6,476 nt of DNA, taken from JANPLN01 sp043757265 (GTDB taxonomy: Bacteria > Bdellovibrionota > Bdellovibrionia > Bdellovibrionales > JAGQZY01). The stretch covers positions 1 through 6,476 of the forward strand of contig JAYUQP010000130.1 in NCBI GenBank assembly GCA_043757265.1, in the 5' to 3' direction. Position numbers and translations under genes: made by a program. Every line of letters starts with the position of its first letter. Position 1 is the first letter of the stretch. Below, in pieces: positions 3,518 through 6,476 of this stretch. A model generated the notes under the pieces. That model was not told the origin of the DNA. It saw nothing but the letters and a program-made list of their open reading frames with translations, and ran no database searches.

Positions 3518-6454
3518 ATGGATTTGCAAACTCGTATTGAAACAAAAGGTCGCGAAATATTTCAGTCCCTCGGCGACAACGGTCAATCTATCTTCAACAA
3601 AGATTGGTGGTACGGGAAGATCATGGAATGGAGCATGCAAAACCCGGCTTTCAAAACGCAAATGTTCCGTTTTGTAGATGTTCTACCGACCCTTTCTTCA
3701 AGCTCCGAAGTCGCACGTCATTTAAAAGAGTATTTTGCAGAAGGCGGCGAAAGTTTGCCGTCGGTTTTTAATTTTGGGTTGGGGCTTGGATCACTGGCCC
3801 CGGGACTCATGGCAGGCACCATCAAAAAAAACGTGGTGCAAATGGCGAAAATGTTTATCACCGGCGAAAATCCTGAAGAGGCCATCGCGGTTTTAAAAAA
3901 ATCTCGCAAAAATAAAATGACGTTCACGCTCGATATTTTGGGCGAGGCGTGTTTGAGCGAAAGCGAAGCGCAAGATTATCAAAATCGTTATATGGAGTTG
4001 ATGGATTGGCTCGTCAAGGATAGCAAAAAGTGGGACTACGAACCTCTGATCGATACGGATCATGCTGGCCCCATTCCCAAAGTGAACATCTCGGTTAAAA
4101 TCACTGCCCTTTATTCGCAAATTCATCCCGAAGCCTGGCAGCATTCGATCGATATGGTAAAAAATCGTTTGCGTCCCATCTTTCGCAAAGCCAAGGAAGA
4201 GTTTGTATTTATCAACGTCGACATGGAAAAGTACGCCATCAAAGATCTTACGATCGAAGTGTTTAGACAGCTTTTGATGGAAGAGGAATTTAAAAGCTAT
4301 CCGCATTTTGGAATTGTAATTCAGGCGTATCTCAAAGATTCGCTCAAAGACGTGCAAACGCTGACTGATTTTTCTAAAAAGCGTGGAACACCTTTTGCCA
4401 TTCGTTTAGTGAAGGGTGCATATTGGGACTACGAAACTGTGGGCGCTCGGCAAAAAAATTGGCCCGTTCCGGTGTACACAATTAAAGCCCAGTCCGATGC
4501 CAATTACGAAGACTGCACAAAATTTCTTCTCGACAACAGTCGCTACATTCGACTGGCAATTGCTTCGCATAACATTCGCTCTATTGCCTATGCTATGAGC
4601 TATGCCGACCAGTTAGGTTTACCTAAAAATATTTTCGAAATTCAAATGCTCTTTGGAATGGCAGACCCGTTTAAAAAATCAATTGTCACTCAGGGCTATC
4701 GCTTGCGCGAGTACTGCCCCGTGGGCGAGATGCTCCCCGGGATGTCTTACCTGGTGCGACGACTTTTGGAAAATACTTCCAATGACTCGTTTTTACGCTC
4801 GAAGTTTTCCGACAATGCCTCCGATCAAACACTGCTTGCTGATCCGAAAATAAAATTAACCGGCTTAAAGGATTTGGATTTTGCTAAACCCAGTTTCGTT
4901 AACGAGGCTCCCATCGATTTTGGTATTAAAACTGAACGCGACAAAATGACACGCGCTCTTGAGCAATTTAAAAAATCCAATTACGGAAAAAAATGGTCGG
5001 CCTGTGTGAACAACGAGTGGGTCACCTCCAACGATTGGCTCAACAGCCATGATCCGTCCACCGGCGAAGTGATAGGTCAGATTGCCGCATGCACAACCGA
5101 TCAGGCAGAATTCGCCATGCAGTCGGCCCACAAAGCTTTCCCCTCATGGTCGTCTACACCGGTTGAAATTCGTGCAGCCTTGCTCGACAAAGTAGCTGAT
5201 ATTTTTGCGCGTGACCGTTTTGAAATTTGCGCAAGCCAGGTTTTAGAAGCTGGCAAAACGTGGAAAGAAGCCGACGGCGATGCTACTGAAGCCATCGATT
5301 TTATCAGATACTACGCACGCGATATGCGAAAGCTGGATATCGCGCGCCGTGTGGGTGGCGTGCCCGGTGAAATCAGTCATTACACCTACCAGGGCCGTGG
5401 GGTAAATGTGGTGATTGCTCCATGGAACTTTCCTCTAGCGATTCTCACCGGCATGGTGGCCGCATCGGCTGTTACCGGAAACACAGTTGTTATGAAGCCT
5501 GCTGAACAAACCTCGATTGTTGCGACTTATCTGATGAAAGCTTTCATTGAGGCAGGAATTCCAAAAGGGGTTATTCAAATGATCACCGGCCGGGGCGAAG
5601 TGGTTGGCGAGCATCTTGTGTCCCATCCAAACACCGTCATGATTTGCTTTACCGGTTCAAAAGATGTGGGCATGCGCATTCTGCAAAAAGCAGCAGTGTT
5701 GCAACCTGGACAAAAAACCATCAAGCGTACAATGACTGAACTCGGTGGAAAAAACGCCATCATCATCGATTCCGATGCGGACCTTGATGAAGCTGTGGTT
5801 GGCGTGCTTAACTCAGCCTTCGGTTTCCAAGGTCAAAAGTGCTCAGCTTGCAGTCGCGTGGTGGTGCTGGAAGATATTTATGATCGTTTTGTAGATCGCC
5901 TCGTAGAAGCCGCGCGTTCCATCGAAATGGGTGCGGCTGAAAATCCCTCCTCGTGGATGGGTCCGGTGATCGACAATGATGCGTGCGAGCGAATCAAAAA
6001 ATATATCGAAATTGGAAAACAAGAGGGAAAACTTCTTTACCAAGGTGTGGTGAACGAAACCCGCGGGTATTTTGTATCGCCTACAATCTTCGCCGATGTG
6101 TCGCCGCAGGCGCGAATCGCGCAAGACGAAATTTTTGGACCCGTTCTCGCAGTGATCAAAGTGAAAACTTTAGATGAGGCCTTGGCAGTAGCTAATGGAA
6201 CCGATTACGCTTTGACCGGCGCGTTTTACTCCCGCAGTCCCGGCAACATCGAGACTGTGAAGAAGACATTCAACGTAGGCAATCTTTATATAAACCGCGG
6301 CTCGACTGGCGCCATGGTGGATCGTCATCCGTTTGGTGGATTTAAATTATCTGGCGGCGGAAGCAAAACCGGCGGCCCAGATTATCTCGTGCAGTTTATG
6401 GATCCAAAAGTCACAACCGAGAACACACTCCGCCGTGGCTTTGCCCCGGATTAA
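3518..6454 (+). CDS. putA: Bifunctional proline dehydrogenase / L-glutamate gamma-semialdehyde dehydrogenase
   Basis: This enzyme oxidises proline to pyrroline-5-carboxylate with FAD, passing electrons to quinone at the inner membrane, then oxidises the glutamate semialdehyde to glutamate with NAD+. At 978 residues it is the short PutA form: no N-terminal ribbon-helix-helix DNA-binding domain and no long C-terminal tail, unlike the 1320-residue E. coli protein. The proline dehydrogenase barrel covers about 130-430, with VNISVKITAL (Lys194), INVDME (Asp235), RLVKGAYWDYE (Tyr302), REYCPVG (Tyr399) and YLVRRLLEN (Arg414, Arg415), matching the E. coli substrate-binding residues by spacing. The aldehyde dehydrogenase half covers about 490-965: APWNFPL (Asn637), VMKPAEQTS (Lys660), FTGSKDVG, ELGGKN (Glu741), GQGQKC-type FQGQKC (catalytic Cys775), EIFGPV and HPFGGFKLSGGGSKTGGPDY. 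All key residues are present. It cannot repress its own gene as E. coli PutA does. The start is fixed by GGGGAG six bases upstream. Confidence 0.96.
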   Translation: MDLQTRIETKGREIFQSLGDNGQSIFNKDWWYGKIMEWSMQNPAFKTQMFRFVDVLPTLSSSSEVARHLKEYFAEGGESLPSVFNFGLGLGSLAPGLMAGTIKKNVVQMAKMFITGENPEEAIAVLKKSRKNKMTFTLDILGEACLSESEAQDYQNRYMELMDWLVKDSKKWDYEPLIDTDHAGPIPKVNISVKITALYSQIHPEAWQHSIDMVKNRLRPIFRKAKEEFVFINVDMEKYAIKDLTIEVFRQLLMEEEFKSYPHFGIVIQAYLKDSLKDVQTLTDFSKKRGTPFAIRLVKGAYWDYETVGARQKNWPVPVYTIKAQSDANYEDCTKFLLDNSRYIRLAIASHNIRSIAYAMSYADQLGLPKNIFEIQMLFGMADPFKKSIVTQGYRLREYCPVGEMLPGMSYLVRRLLENTSNDSFLRSKFSDNASDQTLLADPKIKLTGLKDLDFAKPSFVNEAPIDFGIKTERDKMTRALEQFKKSNYGKKWSACVNNEWVTSNDWLNSHDPSTGEVIGQIAACTTDQAEFAMQSAHKAFPSWSSTPVEIRAALLDKVADIFARDRFEICASQVLEAGKTWKEADGDATEAIDFIRYYARDMRKLDIARRVGGVPGEISHYTYQGRGVNVVIAPWNFPLAILTGMVAASAVTGNTVVMKPAEQTSIVATYLMKAFIEAGIPKGVIQMITGRGEVVGEHLVSHPNTVMICFTGSKDVGMRILQKAAVLQPGQKTIKRTMTELGGKNAIIIDSDADLDEAVVGVLNSAFGFQGQKCSACSRVVVLEDIYDRFVDRLVEAARSIEMGAAENPSSWMGPVIDNDACERIKKYIEIGKQEGKLLYQGVVNETRGYFVSPTIFADVSPQARIAQDEIFGPVLAVIKVKTLDEALAVANGTDYALTGAFYSRSPGNIETVKKTFNVGNLYINRGSTGAMVDRHPFGGFKLSGGGSKTGGPDYLVQFMDPKVTTENTLRRGFAPD

Positions 6455-6476
6455 CAATAGTCGGTTCTCCAAACCT

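Noticed and set aside
3893..4357. 154-codon open frame on the - strand within putA
   Set aside because: It is the shadow of the strongly conserved proline dehydrogenase coding region and shows no recognisable protein features.

Overview
The window looks like chromosome of a Gram-negative bacterium of roughly balanced base composition. The short PutA without a DNA-binding domain, the small exported proteins of unknown family and the general gene style would suit a Bdellovibrionota or neighbouring deltaproteobacterial-type lineage. That placement is an inference from protein style only, since no marker gene is present.

Layout: (1) Positions 1-855 hold two small genes on the + strand for probable exported proteins of unknown function. 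The first is cut by the left edge of the window and the second is complete. (2) Positions 856-1429 carry no convincing gene. They hold a perfect 16-bp hairpin just after the second gene, a short widespread-type intergenic palindrome, and then a structured repeat region. Two 92-bp units lie 146 bp apart, a third worn unit lies further left, and outer arms make a nested inverted repeat spanning 1130-1430. The right tip ends on the stop codon of hslO. (3) hslO (Hsp33 redox chaperone) runs on the - strand. (4) Diverging from it after a 30-bp gap is a two-gene overlapping operon on the + strand: a SixA-like histidine phosphatase and a FAHD1-like fumarylacetoacetate hydrolase family protein. (5) After a 124-bp leader, a 978-residue bifunctional proline utilisation enzyme (PutA) fills the rest.

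The right half is housekeeping and catabolism. PutA turns proline into glutamate, and a FAHD1-type enzyme would act on oxaloacetate or acylpyruvates at the entry to the TCA cycle, so the two could serve the same use of amino acids as carbon. Hsp33 guards proteins against oxidative unfolding.

The item most worth following up is the repeat region at 997-1430. Between the two 92-bp units, all three pairs that differ in the 10-bp central stem remain able to pair, two of them by compensatory double changes. The outer arms form nested inverted repeats that each keep a C-C mismatch beside an A5/T5 tract. This looks like a non-coding, fold-selected repeat family (MITE-, REP- or structured-RNA-like) with one unit apparently nested in another. 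A second point is a putA leader hairpin that would mask the ribosome binding site.
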